Shown: positions 25,578 through 35,553, numbered from the stretch's first letter. The stretch: 64,000 bases of DNA from Prevotella sp. P5-108 (GCF_002251385.1 NZ_NPJJ01000025.1:28922-92921), one strand, 5' to 3'. Notes: generated by a model not told the origin, from the letters alone. A program made the numbers and translations.

Positions 25578-28500
25578 ATGGAAAAAAGACTATCGATGTT
25601 TTTTGCCTGCCTCTTCCTGAGCATAGGAATGGCGCTGGCACAAACAAAAGTTACAGGTACCGTAGTCAGCAGCGAAGACAACGAGCCTGTAATTGGTGCG
25701 TCTGTTAAAGTCGTAGGCACCAAGACTGGTGTCGCCACAGACATTGATGGAAAATTCTCGCTCGTGGTAAACAGCAAGAACGCTGAACTCGAGTTTTCAT
25801 CCATCGGTATGGTTACCAAGCGTCTTAAAGCCTCTGCCAACATGATGGTCGTGCTCGACCCCGACAGTCATGTATTGGAGCAAGTAGTGGTTACCGGTTA
25901 CGGCCAGGCCAAGAAGGTGGGTGCCGTTGTAGGTGCCATCGGTACTGTAGGCTCTGAAAAGCTCGGCAAGATTGTTACCCCTAACTTCACCGACGCTCTT
26001 GCCGGTCAGGTTTCTGGTCTGTCTGTGCTCAGCTCAGCCGGTGACCCTTCGACCACAGCTACAATCCGTCTGCGTGGTGTCAACTTCCTGCAGACCAGCA
26101 ACCAGCCCCTCTTCATTCTGGATGGTGCACCTATCAGCTCTTCATTCTTCAGCACCCTCAACCCTGAGGACATTGCCAATATCACCGTGCTCAAGGATGC
26201 TGCTTCTACTTCTATCTACGGTGCGCGTGCTGCCAACGGTGTGATCCTTATCACCTCTAAGCAGGGTCGTTACAACGAGAGCGCCCAGGTTAGCGTCAAG
26301 GCCCAGTGGGGTGTTTCTTCTCCTACTTCCGACGGTGCAGAGATGATGAACTCTGAGCAGTACGTACAGTTCCGCGATATTATCGGTCAGCCCGTGAGCG
26401 ACGAAATCCGCAATCTGGTCAAGAACTACGGCCTCAATACCAACTGGTATGACGAGGTGCTGAGCAGTTCGGCTCCTACTTATGATATCAATGCCACCAT
26501 GCAGGGCGGTAGCCAGACAGTCAACTACTATATGTCTTACAACCACCACAAGCAGCAGGGTCTGGTAGAGAAGTCTGCTATGCAGCGCTCTGTCCTCAAT
26601 GCCCGTATCAACGCTCGTCTGAACAAGTTCTTCAAGGTGGGCTACAGCGCCAACATCGGTGTACAGGACTTCGAGCAGAACGCCGTATGGAGCGCCATGC
26701 AGAGTGCCAGCAGCATTTATACTAACAACCCTCTGGTATTTGCCCGTAAGGCTCTGCCCTTCGACGTACCTTATTATTATAGCTTCGACGACAGCGGCAA
26801 GCTCATCAAGGGCGCCAAGGCCGACTATCTGCACTACTCTGGTATGAAGACCATGGAACAGGACAGCAGATACCGTCGCTCTTTCCGCAAGCGTATCACC
26901 CTCAACACTTCACTCAATGAGGTGCTTACTCCTATCGACGGTCTTACCCTGACCGCCCAGCAGTCGCTCGAGCTGGTCAACCAGACCCTCGACAACCGCA
27001 ACCTGCCTTGGGAGACTTTCCGGACTCCTATGGGCGACATTGTAGGTGATGGCGCTGTAGGCTCGATGAATACCGGTGCCGTACAGAACCGTTATACCTC
27101 TTCTTATCAGTACAACCTCATCCACACTGCTGAATACCGCAAGGGCTTTGGCGACCACAACATCGACGTGCTGGTTGGTGAGGAAACCCGCATCACCAAG
27201 GACTGGCAGTTTGGTGCCTTCGCAACAGGTCATGCCGATGCCCGTCTGATGAACATCACCAGCGGTACTAACGTTGCCCTCTCTGACCTCGAGGACGCTC
27301 AGACCAAGGTTGTTGCCAACTCACTCTTCGCCACTCTGGAGTACAACTTCAAGGAGAAGTATTATTTCTACAGCTCTATCCGTCGCGACGGTAGCTCTAA
27401 GTTTGCTCCCGACCACCGCTGGGGTACCTTCTGGTCACTCGGTGTGAAGTGGGATGCCAAGAAGGAGAGCTTCCTCAAGGACGTAAGTTGGCTCAACGAT
27501 GCCTCACTGAGTCTCAACTATGGTACTACCGGTAGTGACGCAGGTCCTGGTGCCTACGAGTACTTCGGTCTCTATGGCCAGGGTTCGCTCTACAACGGCC
27601 AGACCACTCTGGGTATCGCACAGGCTGCCAACTATATGCTGACTTGGGAGAAGGTGGACAAGCTCAACTTCGGTATCAATGCCCGCGTCTTCGACCGTCT
27701 GGGTGTCAACATCAACCTCTACAAGAACAAGAGTACCGATATGATTATGGACGTTCCTTACTCTTTCACCACTGGTTTCTCTGCTGGTGTGGGTAACGTA
27801 GGTTCGATGGTCAACAAGGGATTTGAAGCCGACGTCGATGTAGACATCATCAAGACTCGCGACATGCGCTGGACCTTCAAGGCCAACGTAGGTTACAACA
27901 AGAACGAAATCACCGAGCTCTTTGCCGGTCGTGACAACTATACCATCGCCAATACCGGTGTACGCTATGAGGTAGGCCGCAGCTATGGTGAGTTCTATCT
28001 GCCCCGCCGTGCAGGCGTTGACCCACGCGACGGTGCCCCCATGTGGTACGACAAGGATGGCAACATCACCAAGACCTTCAGCGAGGAGAACTGTACAGTA
28101 TGGACTGGCAAGAACCGTTATGCCCCCTGGATTGGTGGTTTCGGTACCAACTTCACCTGGAAGGGCTTTGCCATCATCGCTGACTTCGCTTGGCAGAACG
28201 GCAAGTACCTGCTGATGAACGAGGAAGTCTTCACCGCCAACCCCGCCAACGCTACTTCATGGAACCAGCAGACCAAGATGCTGAACATCTGGACCAAGCC
28301 CGGTCAGATTACCGACATCCCTGCTGCTGGATACAACGTGACCATGCTCGACGACAATCTGCTCGACAACGCTTCATTCCTGCGTATGAAGACCCTGAGC
28401 CTCCAGTACGACCTGCCCAAGAAGTGGCTTGCTCCTCTGCGCTATGTCAAGGGCTTCAAGGTATTTGGTATCGCTCGTAACCTCTTCACCATTACTTCGT

Positions 28501-28595
28501 TCTCTGGTTATGACCCAGAGCCCGATATCAACCTGGTTAAGTTCAACTATCCTAACACCCGCCAGTTCGTGCTCGGTGCCGAAGTTACATTCTAA
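25578..28595 (+). CDS. SusC/RagA-family TonB-dependent transporter
   Basis: A 1005-residue outer-membrane importer. The start at 25578 (MEKRLSMFFACLFLSIGMALAQ) gives a signal peptide directly before the mature TKVTGTVVSSEDNEPVIGASV carboxypeptidase-like domain; the 33 codons upstream lack any secretion signal. No STN domain. VLEQVVVTGYGQAKK is the TonB-box region, followed by the plug (ALAGQVSGLSVLSSAGDP, PLFILDGAPIS, TVLKDAASTSIYGARAANGVILITSKQG) and the barrel, ending FVLGAEVTF. The short form without STN and its neighbours (SusD, beta-sandwich lipoprotein, secreted metalloprotease) recall RagAB-type peptide import more than a classic polysaccharide locus, but this is inference. Confidence 0.95.
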   Translation: MEKRLSMFFACLFLSIGMALAQTKVTGTVVSSEDNEPVIGASVKVVGTKTGVATDIDGKFSLVVNSKNAELEFSSIGMVTKRLKASANMMVVLDPDSHVLEQVVVTGYGQAKKVGAVVGAIGTVGSEKLGKIVTPNFTDALAGQVSGLSVLSSAGDPSTTATIRLRGVNFLQTSNQPLFILDGAPISSSFFSTLNPEDIANITVLKDAASTSIYGARAANGVILITSKQGRYNESAQVSVKAQWGVSSPTSDGAEMMNSEQYVQFRDIIGQPVSDEIRNLVKNYGLNTNWYDEVLSSSAPTYDINATMQGGSQTVNYYMSYNHHKQQGLVEKSAMQRSVLNARINARLNKFFKVGYSANIGVQDFEQNAVWSAMQSASSIYTNNPLVFARKALPFDVPYYYSFDDSGKLIKGAKADYLHYSGMKTMEQDSRYRRSFRKRITLNTSLNEVLTPIDGLTLTAQQSLELVNQTLDNRNLPWETFRTPMGDIVGDGAVGSMNTGAVQNRYTSSYQYNLIHTAEYRKGFGDHNIDVLVGEETRITKDWQFGAFATGHADARLMNITSGTNVALSDLEDAQTKVVANSLFATLEYNFKEKYYFYSSIRRDGSSKFAPDHRWGTFWSLGVKWDAKKESFLKDVSWLNDASLSLNYGTTGSDAGPGAYEYFGLYGQGSLYNGQTTLGIAQAANYMLTWEKVDKLNFGINARVFDRLGVNINLYKNKSTDMIMDVPYSFTTGFSAGVGNVGSMVNKGFEADVDVDIIKTRDMRWTFKANVGYNKNEITELFAGRDNYTIANTGVRYEVGRSYGEFYLPRRAGVDPRDGAPMWYDKDGNITKTFSEENCTVWTGKNRYAPWIGGFGTNFTWKGFAIIADFAWQNGKYLLMNEEVFTANPANATSWNQQTKMLNIWTKPGQITDIPAAGYNVTMLDDNLLDNASFLRMKTLSLQYDLPKKWLAPLRYVKGFKVFGIARNLFTITSFSGYDPEPDINLVKFNYPNTRQFVLGAEVTF

Positions 28596-28611
28596 CAATA
28601 TAACACGATAA

Positions 28612-30162
28612 ATGGAAAAGAATATGAAAAAAATATATTTTTCACTGATGTTGCTTGCGACATTGTTCGTTACTTCATGTAGCATGGACCAGAAGCCCTT
28701 CGGAGCTCTCGACGACCAGTCCGCAATTCGCAACGAGAAGGACCTCTATCAGTTCCGTAACATCCTCTACAGCAATCTTCGCGGTCTTACTTCCGGCGGT
28801 TGGCTCTACCAGCCCGACCTGGTAGCCGACGAGTTTGTAGGCTTGTTGAGCAACGGTAACCGTAACGGTGAGCTCAACAGCGGTAACATCCTCGCTTCTA
28901 CCGGCGAAATCGAGAGCATGTGGGGTAGCTGCTACAGCGTCATCAAGAACTGTAACAAGCTGATGGAAGAGGCCGACAAGCTGCTGGGTCAGGAGGGTCT
29001 TACCGATGCCCAGGTGCTTGCCATCAAACGCTATCGCGCAGAGGCTTCGTTTACCCGTGCCTATGCTTACTTCTTCCTGGCCGACCACTTCTGCCAGTCT
29101 TACACACAGACCAATCCCGAGGCAGAGCATTCTGGTCTGCCCCTGCAGACGGTCTACTATCCTACATCCAATGCGTCCTACTATCCCGACCGCAGCACAT
29201 TGGCAGAGACCTTCAGTCTCATCGAGACCGACCTTGCCAATGCCTACGACGGCATCAAGGCCTACGAGGCCAGCGGTGCCAGTGATGTAGCCGACCTGCT
29301 CAAGCCCAACGCCGCTTACGTATCTTCGTTTGCCGTAGAGGCTATGATGGCTCGTGTGGCTCTCGTCAAGGGCGACTATCCCACAGCTCTTGCCAAGGCC
29401 AAGGACGTAATCACCAACGGTGCCTATACTCTTACCACCATTGCCGATTACAAGAAGCTCTGGACCAATGACGCCGGTACCGAGGTGATCTTCCGCCCCT
29501 TCATGTCAAATACTGAGCTTGGCGGTTCGGTAGGTGGTGCTTACATCTCTTCCGACAACCAGACTTGCGACTATATCCCCACCTACGCCACTCTGAATAC
29601 CTTCGCTGTTGAAGGCGACGTGCGCTTCGACACATTCTTCGAGGTCAACGAGGGTGTAAAGGTCGAGGGTAGCACCTATGCTCTGTACCAGTTTGTCAAG
29701 TTCCCCGGCAACAGCTCACTGCGTACCGGTAGCGCTAACAACCTGGTCAACATGTGCAAGCCTTTCCGTCTCTCTGAGATGTACCTCATCGCTGCCGAGG
29801 CTGCTGCCCGCACCAATGTGGATGGCTCAAGCTATCTGAACACCTTCCTCAAGAACCGTATCGAGGACTATCAGGCCGCTTCGTTCACCTCTGAGCAGCT
29901 GCTCACCTCGGCTCTGCGTCAGCGTCAGCTTGAGTTTGTAGGCGAGGGCTTCCGTCTGAGCGACCTGCGTCGTCTGGGTCTCGGCTTCAGCCGTACTGCC
30001 GACTATCCTGCCGCTATGGGTATCAACGGTATCATTACCGTGAAGAGCGCAAGCGTTACCTATAAGGCTGGTGACTATCGTTACACATGGCCTATTCCTC
30101 AGAGCGAGCTCGACAGCAACCCCAAGCTGAAGACTCAGCAGAACCCCGGATACGCCGATTAA
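28612..30162 (+). CDS. SusD/RagB-family outer-membrane lipoprotein
   Basis: A 516-residue SusD homologue. Signal peptide with lipobox ending LFVTSC; the start at 28612 (MEKNMKKIYF) or the ATG at 28624 are both possible. SusD hallmarks: IESMWGSCYSVIKNCNKLMEEAD, AEASFTRAYAYFFLADHFCQSY (TPR helices), RLSEMYLIAAEAAAR, and the C-terminal ALRQRQLEFVGEGFRLSDLRRLG plus WPIPQSELDSNPKLKTQQNPGY. It begins 17 bp after SusC and is followed 32 bp later by a small lipoprotein gene in the same operon. Confidence 0.94.
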   Translation: MEKNMKKIYFSLMLLATLFVTSCSMDQKPFGALDDQSAIRNEKDLYQFRNILYSNLRGLTSGGWLYQPDLVADEFVGLLSNGNRNGELNSGNILASTGEIESMWGSCYSVIKNCNKLMEEADKLLGQEGLTDAQVLAIKRYRAEASFTRAYAYFFLADHFCQSYTQTNPEAEHSGLPLQTVYYPTSNASYYPDRSTLAETFSLIETDLANAYDGIKAYEASGASDVADLLKPNAAYVSSFAVEAMMARVALVKGDYPTALAKAKDVITNGAYTLTTIADYKKLWTNDAGTEVIFRPFMSNTELGGSVGGAYISSDNQTCDYIPTYATLNTFAVEGDVRFDTFFEVNEGVKVEGSTYALYQFVKFPGNSSLRTGSANNLVNMCKPFRLSEMYLIAAEAAARTNVDGSSYLNTFLKNRIEDYQAASFTSEQLLTSALRQRQLEFVGEGFRLSDLRRLGLGFSRTADYPAAMGINGIITVKSASVTYKAGDYRYTWPIPQSELDSNPKLKTQQNPGYAD

Positions 30163-30193
30163 TCAGTATAACTATTAAAGAATACATCACAGT

Positions 30194-31090
30194 ATGAAAT
30201 ATATCAAATTGTTTATGCTCCTTGCAGTGACCGCTTTCTTTGCGGCCTGCTCGGACGATGATGCCAGCTGGAACACCAATGCCGACGTAACCGTCGAGAT
30301 GGGCAAGACAGAAGTCAAGGTCAAGGAAGGTGCAGGTCTTTTCAATGTGCCTATCGTTGTCAAAGGTGAGACTACAGCTCCCGTGCGTGTACATGTGTCA
30401 ATGAGAGAGTCGGGCAGCAACCCTGCCAAGAAGGACGTCAACTATATGGTTACTGATACCACCATCGTCATCTCTGACGGTGCCGGCAAGGTAGAAGTCA
30501 AGACCGTCGATGACGATGAAATCAATGAAAACCGTACCTTCGAAGTATATATCGTTTCTGCCGATGGCGCCAAGGTAGGCGCCAACTCTTCTACCAATGT
30601 TGTACTTCGTGACAACGACTCTGAGTTCTATGAGAAACTCCAGGGTGTATGGAAGATGAAGTGCGTCGACGCCAATGGTGCTGCCAAGGAGTGGTCGGTA
30701 ACCGTGACCGGCGGCGATGAGGAAAGCGAGGACTACAACCACTATCTCTATGTCTCTGGCATGATGGGCTATGACTGGACAATGGCCGTGCTCAAGTATG
30801 ACTACGACAAGGCTACCAAACAGGGCTCACTGGCATTCGACGAACTGGGTTCTTACAAGTTTGCCGACGGTGTAGACTTCGGTCTTGGCAATGCTCCTAA
30901 CTACGTATGTCTCTTCTCTCAAGACGGTAGAAATCTTACTACCGAGCCTATCGGTGGTACCTGGAGTGCAGACTTCAAGACTGTCACCTTCGATGCCGAC
31001 AAGGTCTTGTGTGGTGGTATCTTCGGTTCCAACGGTTCATTCACGGGTTATATATGGTTCTCTGCCAAGAGCATTACCATGGTACGCTAA
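30194..31090 (+). CDS. Calx-beta / lipocalin-like surface lipoprotein
   Basis: A 298-residue lipoprotein (signal MKYIKLFMLLAVTAFFAAC). Residues ~30-145 look like a Calx-beta or immunoglobulin-like module (EMGKTEVKVKEGAGLFNVPIVV, KTVDDDEINENRTFEVYIVSADGA, VVLRDND). Residues ~150-298 form a beta-rich lipocalin-like region (FYEKLQGVWKMKCVDANG, GTWSADFKTVTFDADKVLCGG). No enzymatic motif. As the third gene of the SusCD operon, closed by a strong terminator, it is probably the accessory surface binding protein (SusE/F-type position). Confidence 0.78.
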   Translation: MKYIKLFMLLAVTAFFAACSDDDASWNTNADVTVEMGKTEVKVKEGAGLFNVPIVVKGETTAPVRVHVSMRESGSNPAKKDVNYMVTDTTIVISDGAGKVEVKTVDDDEINENRTFEVYIVSADGAKVGANSSTNVVLRDNDSEFYEKLQGVWKMKCVDANGAAKEWSVTVTGGDEESEDYNHYLYVSGMMGYDWTMAVLKYDYDKATKQGSLAFDELGSYKFADGVDFGLGNAPNYVCLFSQDGRNLTTEPIGGTWSADFKTVTFDADKVLCGGIFGSNGSFTGYIWFSAKSITMVR

Positions 31091-31135
31091 TCGATTAGCT
31101 GAAATCTGCGTGATGACTCATGCGGAAATGACAAT

Positions 31136-31174
31136 AAAAAAGATTGCCGGCACAGCGCTGGCAATCTTTTTTTA
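31136..31174 (+). terminator. Rho-independent terminator of the second SusCD operon
   Basis: AGATTGCCGGC (31141-31151) pairs with GCTGGCAATCT (31157-31167), flanked by an A run on the left and a TTTTTT run on the right, 50 bp after the lipoprotein stop codon. Confidence 0.88.
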
Positions 31175-31228
31175 TGCCATGACCTCATTTTGTTGCCCGA
31201 TGATAGCCGTTAGGTTGGAAAAAATAAT

Positions 31229-31236
31229 TATTTTTG
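31229..31236 (+). promoter_or_regulatory. -7 box for the M6 protease gene (TATTTTTG)
   Basis: TATTTTTG lies ~60 bp before the start at 31297 and after the upstream terminator. No TTTG at the right -33 spacing, so the promoter is only half supported. Confidence 0.4.
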
Positions 31237-31296
31237 CATACGAGTTTGCTAATGAACACGTTATCGACAAAAATGTCAAATAAAATAATTCAAATC

Positions 31297-33435
31297 ATGA
31301 TGAAAAGATTCCTTACTGCACTGTTGCTGTTGGTAGCTACAGTAGCAGTCCATGCCGTCCCCGCCGACCCAAGCGTGTGGCGCATCTTCAAAACTGCCGA
31401 TGGCAAGACTGTTCGCGTACAGCTGTGTGGCGACGAGTTTATGCGTTACTGGAAAGCCGAGAACGGCGCCTGTTACACCCTTGAGAGCAACGATGTGCTG
31501 CGTGTGGCAGACATGCAGCAGCTGCAGCTCAACGCCACCAACATGCGCAGCCAGATGGAGCCTGCCCGCAGTCAGGGCAAGCAGCGCAAGTCGTGGAGAG
31601 AGAAGGTGGCACAGCGTGTCAACTTCACCGGCGAGAAGCGTTGCCTCATTATCCTCGCCCAGTTCTCTGACGTCGCTTTCACGATGGACGACCCCCAGGC
31701 TTACTACAACCGCGTGGCCAATGAGAAAGGTCTCAAAGAAGGTAAGTTTGTAGGCAGCGTGGCAGACTACTTCAGCGCCCAGAGCGGTGGCGTGTTCAAC
31801 ATCACCTTCGACGTGGTAGGTCCCTATACCCTCGGCTCGCAGGTTTCTTATGGTGGCAATGTCAACGGCAACGACCAGAACGCCCGTGGTATGATACTTG
31901 ATGCCTGCAACAAGGCTTATGCCGATGGCCTCGACTTCTCGCCCTATGACTGGGACGGCGACGGCTTTGTCGAGGAAGTCTATGTCATCTATGCCGGCCG
32001 TGGCGAGGCTACTGGTGGCGGTAAAAATACCGTATGGCCCCACAAGTGGCAGCTCGCTTCGCCCGTGAAGTATGGCAACAAGTATGTCAGCGTCTACGCC
32101 TGCTCCAACGAGTTGCGCAGTGCCAGCAGCTATATGGGCATCGGCACCATCTGCCACGAGTTCTCCCACTGCTTGGGTTATCCCGACATGTATGACACCC
32201 GCGGCAACTCTGGTACCAGCAACACCTGGTATGGCATGGGCACCTGGGACCTCATGTGCTCGGGCAGCTACAATGGCAACGAGTATTGTCCTGCCGGCTA
32301 CACCGCTTACGAGAAGATGGTCGGCGGATGGATTAAGCCCGTTGACCTCTCTGAAACTCTTACCTGCAGCGTCAAGGACCTGAAGACCACTGCCAAGGGT
32401 GGCGAAGTCTACAAAGTGACCAACCCCGGCAGCAGCAATGAGTACTATCTCATCGAGAACCGTCAGCAGGAAGGTTGGGACAAGTATATCGCGGCTTCGG
32501 GCATTATGATCAATCATATCGACTATAATCCTACTCTCTGGCAGTGGAACTGCCCCAATACTCCTGATAGAGGCAACGACCACGAGCGCATCACCATCAT
32601 CCCTGCTGACAATGTCAAGAGCGGTGAAACAGAGGCGGGCGACGCATGGCCCTATGGCGGACACAACAGTCTGGGCAATAACACCAGTCCGGCCTGTGTG
32701 GTGTATAACGACAACAACGGCAGGATGCTTATGAACATCCTCATCAGCAAGATGTCTTGCTCGGGCGGTCTGGCTTCGTTCAACTTTGCCAACCTCAACA
32801 ACGGCGCTTCTCAGGAAGGCTATCTGCTCAAGGAGACCTTCGACCGCTGTCTCGGTACCGGTGCCAACGACGACAAGGGCTTCTACAAGCCCGACAACCT
32901 CCTGCAAGCAAAAAACTTTGCCAATGGTACTTTCGAACCCGATGTTACAGGATGGGAAGCTGGCATGACCCTCAAGGGCGCTTACCAGTGTGCGGTCATC
33001 GGCCGCAATGGCAACGCATCAGGCACCTATCATCTGACGAGTCCTTCATTCAATGTCGACGCCAACACGCCTGTCACCATCAAGTTCAAGGCTGCTCCCT
33101 TCGACAAGAACAACAGCAATACGCTCACCCTCTCTACCAGCAACGGTACGCTGTCGACCACTACTTTCAACCTGACCGAAGGCCAGTGGACCGACTGCAG
33201 CACCACGCTGAGAGCATCGGGCAAGACGCAGCTCACCTTCAACTCCTGCCGTCTCTTCCTCGATGAGGTTGAAATCCAGACCAGCGTAGAGTCGGGTATC
33301 GACAATGTCTACACCCCCTCTTCGCGTCCCGCCAAGGTGGGCATCTACACCCTCTCGGGTGTCTATCTCGGCACCGACGCCAGCTCGCTCCCCCACGGCG
33401 TCTACATCATCAACGGCCATAAGGTAGTGAAGTAA
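31297..33435 (+). CDS. M6-family metalloprotease with T9SS sorting domain
   Basis: A 712-residue secreted zinc protease. The start at 31297 (MMKRFLTALLLLVATVAVHA) gives a signal peptide. A propeptide runs to ~residue 110; the M6 core follows (KRCLIILAQFSDVAF, VADYFSAQSGGVFNITFDVVGPY), with the zinc motif HEFSHCLGYPD (His287, Glu288, His291) and MGTWDLMCSG with its Met-turn. DWDGDGFVEEVYVIYAG is typical of the Bacteroidetes M6 group. A beta-sandwich follows at ~520-650, and the last ~45 residues (GIDNVYTPSSRP, VGIYTLSGVYLG, GVYIINGHKVVK) are a T9SS type A sorting domain. It would degrade proteins outside the cell; the adjacent SusCD locus could import the products. Confidence 0.92.
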   Translation: MMKRFLTALLLLVATVAVHAVPADPSVWRIFKTADGKTVRVQLCGDEFMRYWKAENGACYTLESNDVLRVADMQQLQLNATNMRSQMEPARSQGKQRKSWREKVAQRVNFTGEKRCLIILAQFSDVAFTMDDPQAYYNRVANEKGLKEGKFVGSVADYFSAQSGGVFNITFDVVGPYTLGSQVSYGGNVNGNDQNARGMILDACNKAYADGLDFSPYDWDGDGFVEEVYVIYAGRGEATGGGKNTVWPHKWQLASPVKYGNKYVSVYACSNELRSASSYMGIGTICHEFSHCLGYPDMYDTRGNSGTSNTWYGMGTWDLMCSGSYNGNEYCPAGYTAYEKMVGGWIKPVDLSETLTCSVKDLKTTAKGGEVYKVTNPGSSNEYYLIENRQQEGWDKYIAASGIMINHIDYNPTLWQWNCPNTPDRGNDHERITIIPADNVKSGETEAGDAWPYGGHNSLGNNTSPACVVYNDNNGRMLMNILISKMSCSGGLASFNFANLNNGASQEGYLLKETFDRCLGTGANDDKGFYKPDNLLQAKNFANGTFEPDVTGWEAGMTLKGAYQCAVIGRNGNASGTYHLTSPSFNVDANTPVTIKFKAAPFDKNNSNTLTLSTSNGTLSTTTFNLTEGQWTDCSTTLRASGKTQLTFNSCRLFLDEVEIQTSVESGIDNVYTPSSRPAKVGIYTLSGVYLGTDASSLPHGVYIINGHKVVK

Positions 33436-33439
33436 GGGT

Positions 33440-33462
33440 TACACCTTATTAATATATATAGG
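33440..33462 (-). repeat. TATATAATAAGGTGTA motif (inverted, diverged copy)
   Basis: TTACACCTTATTAATATATATAGG, the reverse orientation of the dispersed motif, beginning five bases after the M6 stop codon. Confidence 0.55.
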
Positions 33463-33587
33463 CATCGCCGACATCGTGTCCTCTGTGGACATGGTGTCGG
33501 CGATGTGGGTTGTAGTTGTAAGCCCTTTGGGAGAACTGGGGTGGGGTACGCTGCTGGTCCCTTTTGTTGTGGAGCTTGTCAGCAGCA

Positions 33588-33921
33588 GCAACTCTGTAGG
33601 AGTTACGCTTTCCCAGCCCAGTGTTGCGGGCGTAGTCCGCTACCCTGGGTAGCTGCACAACTATTATAGCTACTCTGAAGGAGTTGCGATTAGCCGAAGG
33701 CGTTATGCTCGGTTAATAATAATCGTCTACACCTTTTTTTCCATTATCCTGCTGGAGGTAACGCCTACGGCTAAACGCAACACTTTACCTTTCCGCGTCG
33801 CAAAGCGCCGCGCCGGTGACCTTCGGTTCAGCGTTGCTACCTTTTTTGTACCAATACCCAGGGTAGAGGCGCTTCGCACCTCAACCCTGGGCTGTGAAAT
33901 CGCAACTCCTACAGAGTTGCC
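33588..33921. repeat. Composite palindromic element, copy 2 (334 bp, with insertion)
   Basis: Same A-B-C-D-centre-D'-C'-B'-A' order as copy 1. The right arm's C' hairpin is split by a 44-bp GC-rich segment (33786-33829), which accounts for its extra ~42 bp over copies 3 and 5. Confidence 0.8.
33786..33829 (+). repeat. GC-rich insertion segment, copy 1
   Basis: TACCTTTCCGCGTCGC ... GTGACCTTCGGTTC inside CAACACTT/AGCGTTGC. The uninterrupted version CAACACTTACAGCGTTGC is present at ~34851-34868. Confidence 0.75.
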
Positions 33922-34522
33922 GGGGGTGCGTACCGTCTGCACCGTACTGCCTATATCATCGACCAAGGTAAAACAACTCCGCACCTCAACCCTGGGCTAT
34001 GAAATCGCAACTTCATTACCTTTCCGCATCGCATTGCGCCGCGCCGGTGACCTTCGGTTTAGAGTTGCCGGTGATGTGTACCGTCTGCGCCGTACTGCCT
34101 ATATCATTGACCAAGGTAAAACAACTCCGCACCTCAACCTTGGGCTATGTAATCGCAACTCCTACAGAGTTGCCGGGGGTGCGTACCGTCTGCGCCGTAC
34201 TGCCTATATCATTGACCAAGGTAAAACAACTCCGCGCCTCAACCTTGGGCTATGTAATCGCAACTCCTACAGAGTTTCCGGGGGTGCGTACCGTCTGCGC
34301 CGTTCTGCCTATATCATTGACCAAGGTAAAACAACTCCGCGCCTCAACCTTGGGCTATGTAATCGCAACTCCTACAGAGTTTCCGGGGGTGCGTACCGTC
34401 TGCGCCGTTCTGCCTATATCATTGACCAAGGTAAAACAACTCCGCACCTCAACCTTGGGCTATGTAATCGCAACTCCATTACCTTTCCGCGTCGCATTGC
34501 GCCGCGCCGGTGACCTTCGGTT
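33901..34522 (+). repeat. 105-bp tandem array 1
   Basis: CGCAACTCCTACAGAG-type starts at 33901, 34006, 34154, 34259, 34364 and 34469. The period is 105 bp except for one step of 148 bp, which contains a 46-bp insertion (net 43). Each unit has the A' hairpin, GTGCGTACCGTCTGCGCCGT and a TCAACCTTGGGCTATG half-block. Confidence 0.85.
34015..34060 (+). repeat. GC-rich insertion segment, copy 2
   Basis: ATTACCTTTCCGCATCGC ... CCTTCGGTTT lies between GCAACTTC and AGAGTTGCC, in the loop of the small hairpin. Confidence 0.75.
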
Positions 34523-34523
34523 T
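34478..34523 (+). repeat. GC-rich insertion segment, copy 3
   Basis: 46 bp from ATTACC to GGTTT between GCAACTCC and AGAGTTGCC. Neighbouring tandem units at 34259 and 34364 have only CTACAG there. Confidence 0.8.
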
Positions 34524-34660
34524 AGAGTTGCCGGTGATGTGTACCGTCTGCGGCGTATTATCTATGCCGTTGTCAGGTGTCAAATCGCTATTTACCCTCA
34601 TGGGAAGACTGGGGTGGGGTACGCTGCTGGTCCCTTTTGTTGTGGGGCTTGTCAGCAGCA

Positions 34661-34952
34661 GCAACTCTGTAGGAGTTGCGCTTTCCCAGCCCAGGGTTGC
34701 GGGCGTAGTCCGCTACCCTGGGTAGCTGCACAACTATTATAGCTACTCTGTAGGAGTTGCGATTAGCCGAAGGCGTTATGCTCAGTTAATAATAATCGTC
34801 TACACATTTTTTTCCATTATCCTGCTGGAGGTAACGCCTACGGCTAAACGCAACACTTACAGCGTTGCTACCTTTTTTGCACCAATACCCAGGGTAGAGG
34901 CGCTTCGCACCTCAACCCTGGGCTATGTAATCGCAACTCCTACAGAGTTGCC
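34661..34952. repeat. Composite palindromic element, copy 3 (292 bp)
   Basis: Full A-B-C-D-D'-C'-B'-A' arrangement without the GC-rich insertion; the C' hairpin is intact (CAACACTTACAGCGTTGC). Confidence 0.82.
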
Positions 34953-35080
34953 GGGGATGCGTACCGTCTGCGGCGTACTGCCTATGCCGTTGTCGGGTGT
35001 CAAATCGCTATTTACCCTCTTGGGAAGACTGGGGTGGGGTACGCTGCTGGTCTCTTTTGTTGTGGAGCTTGTCAGCAGCA

Positions 35081-35414
35081 GCAACTCTGTAGGAGTTGCG
35101 CTTTCCCAGCCCAGGGTTGCGGGCGTAGTCCGCTACCCTGGGTAGCTGCACAACTATTATAGCTACTCTGAAGGAGTTGCGATTAGCCGAAGGCGTTATG
35201 CTCGGTTAATAATAATTGTCTAAACCTTTTTTTCCATTATCCTGCTGGAGGTAACGCCTACGGCTAAACGCAACACTTTACCTTTCCGCGTCGCAAAGCG
35301 CCGCGCCGGTGACCTTCGGTTCAGCGTTGCTACCTTTTTTGTACCAATACCCAGGGTAGAGGCGCTTCGCACCTCAACCCTGGGCTATGTAATCGCAACT
35401 CCTACAGAGTTGCC
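35081..35414. repeat. Composite palindromic element, copy 4 (334 bp, with insertion)
   Basis: Begins exactly 420 bp after copy 3 and is nearly identical to copy 2, including the 44-bp insertion in C' (35279-35322). Confidence 0.82.
35279..35322 (+). repeat. GC-rich insertion segment, copy 4
   Basis: TACCTTTCCGCGTCGCAAAG ... CTTCGGTTC in the C' hairpin of composite palindrome copy 4. Confidence 0.75.
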
Positions 35415-35507
35415 GGGGGTGCGTACCGTCTGCGCCGTACTGCCTATATCATTGACCAAGGTAAAACAACTCCGCACCTCTACCTTGAGCTATGTAATCG
35501 CAACTCC

Positions 35508-35553
35508 ATTACCTTTCCGCGTCGCATTGCGCCGTGCCGATGACCTTCGGTTC
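35508..35553 (+). repeat. GC-rich insertion segment, copy 5
   Basis: ATTACC ... GGTTC, 46 bp, in the second unit of array 2; carries substitutions (GCCGTGCCGATG) relative to the others. Confidence 0.72.

Noticed and set aside
31276..32907. 543-codon open frame antisense to the M6 protease
   Set aside because: Codon-bias shadow of a gene with an intact catalytic motif.
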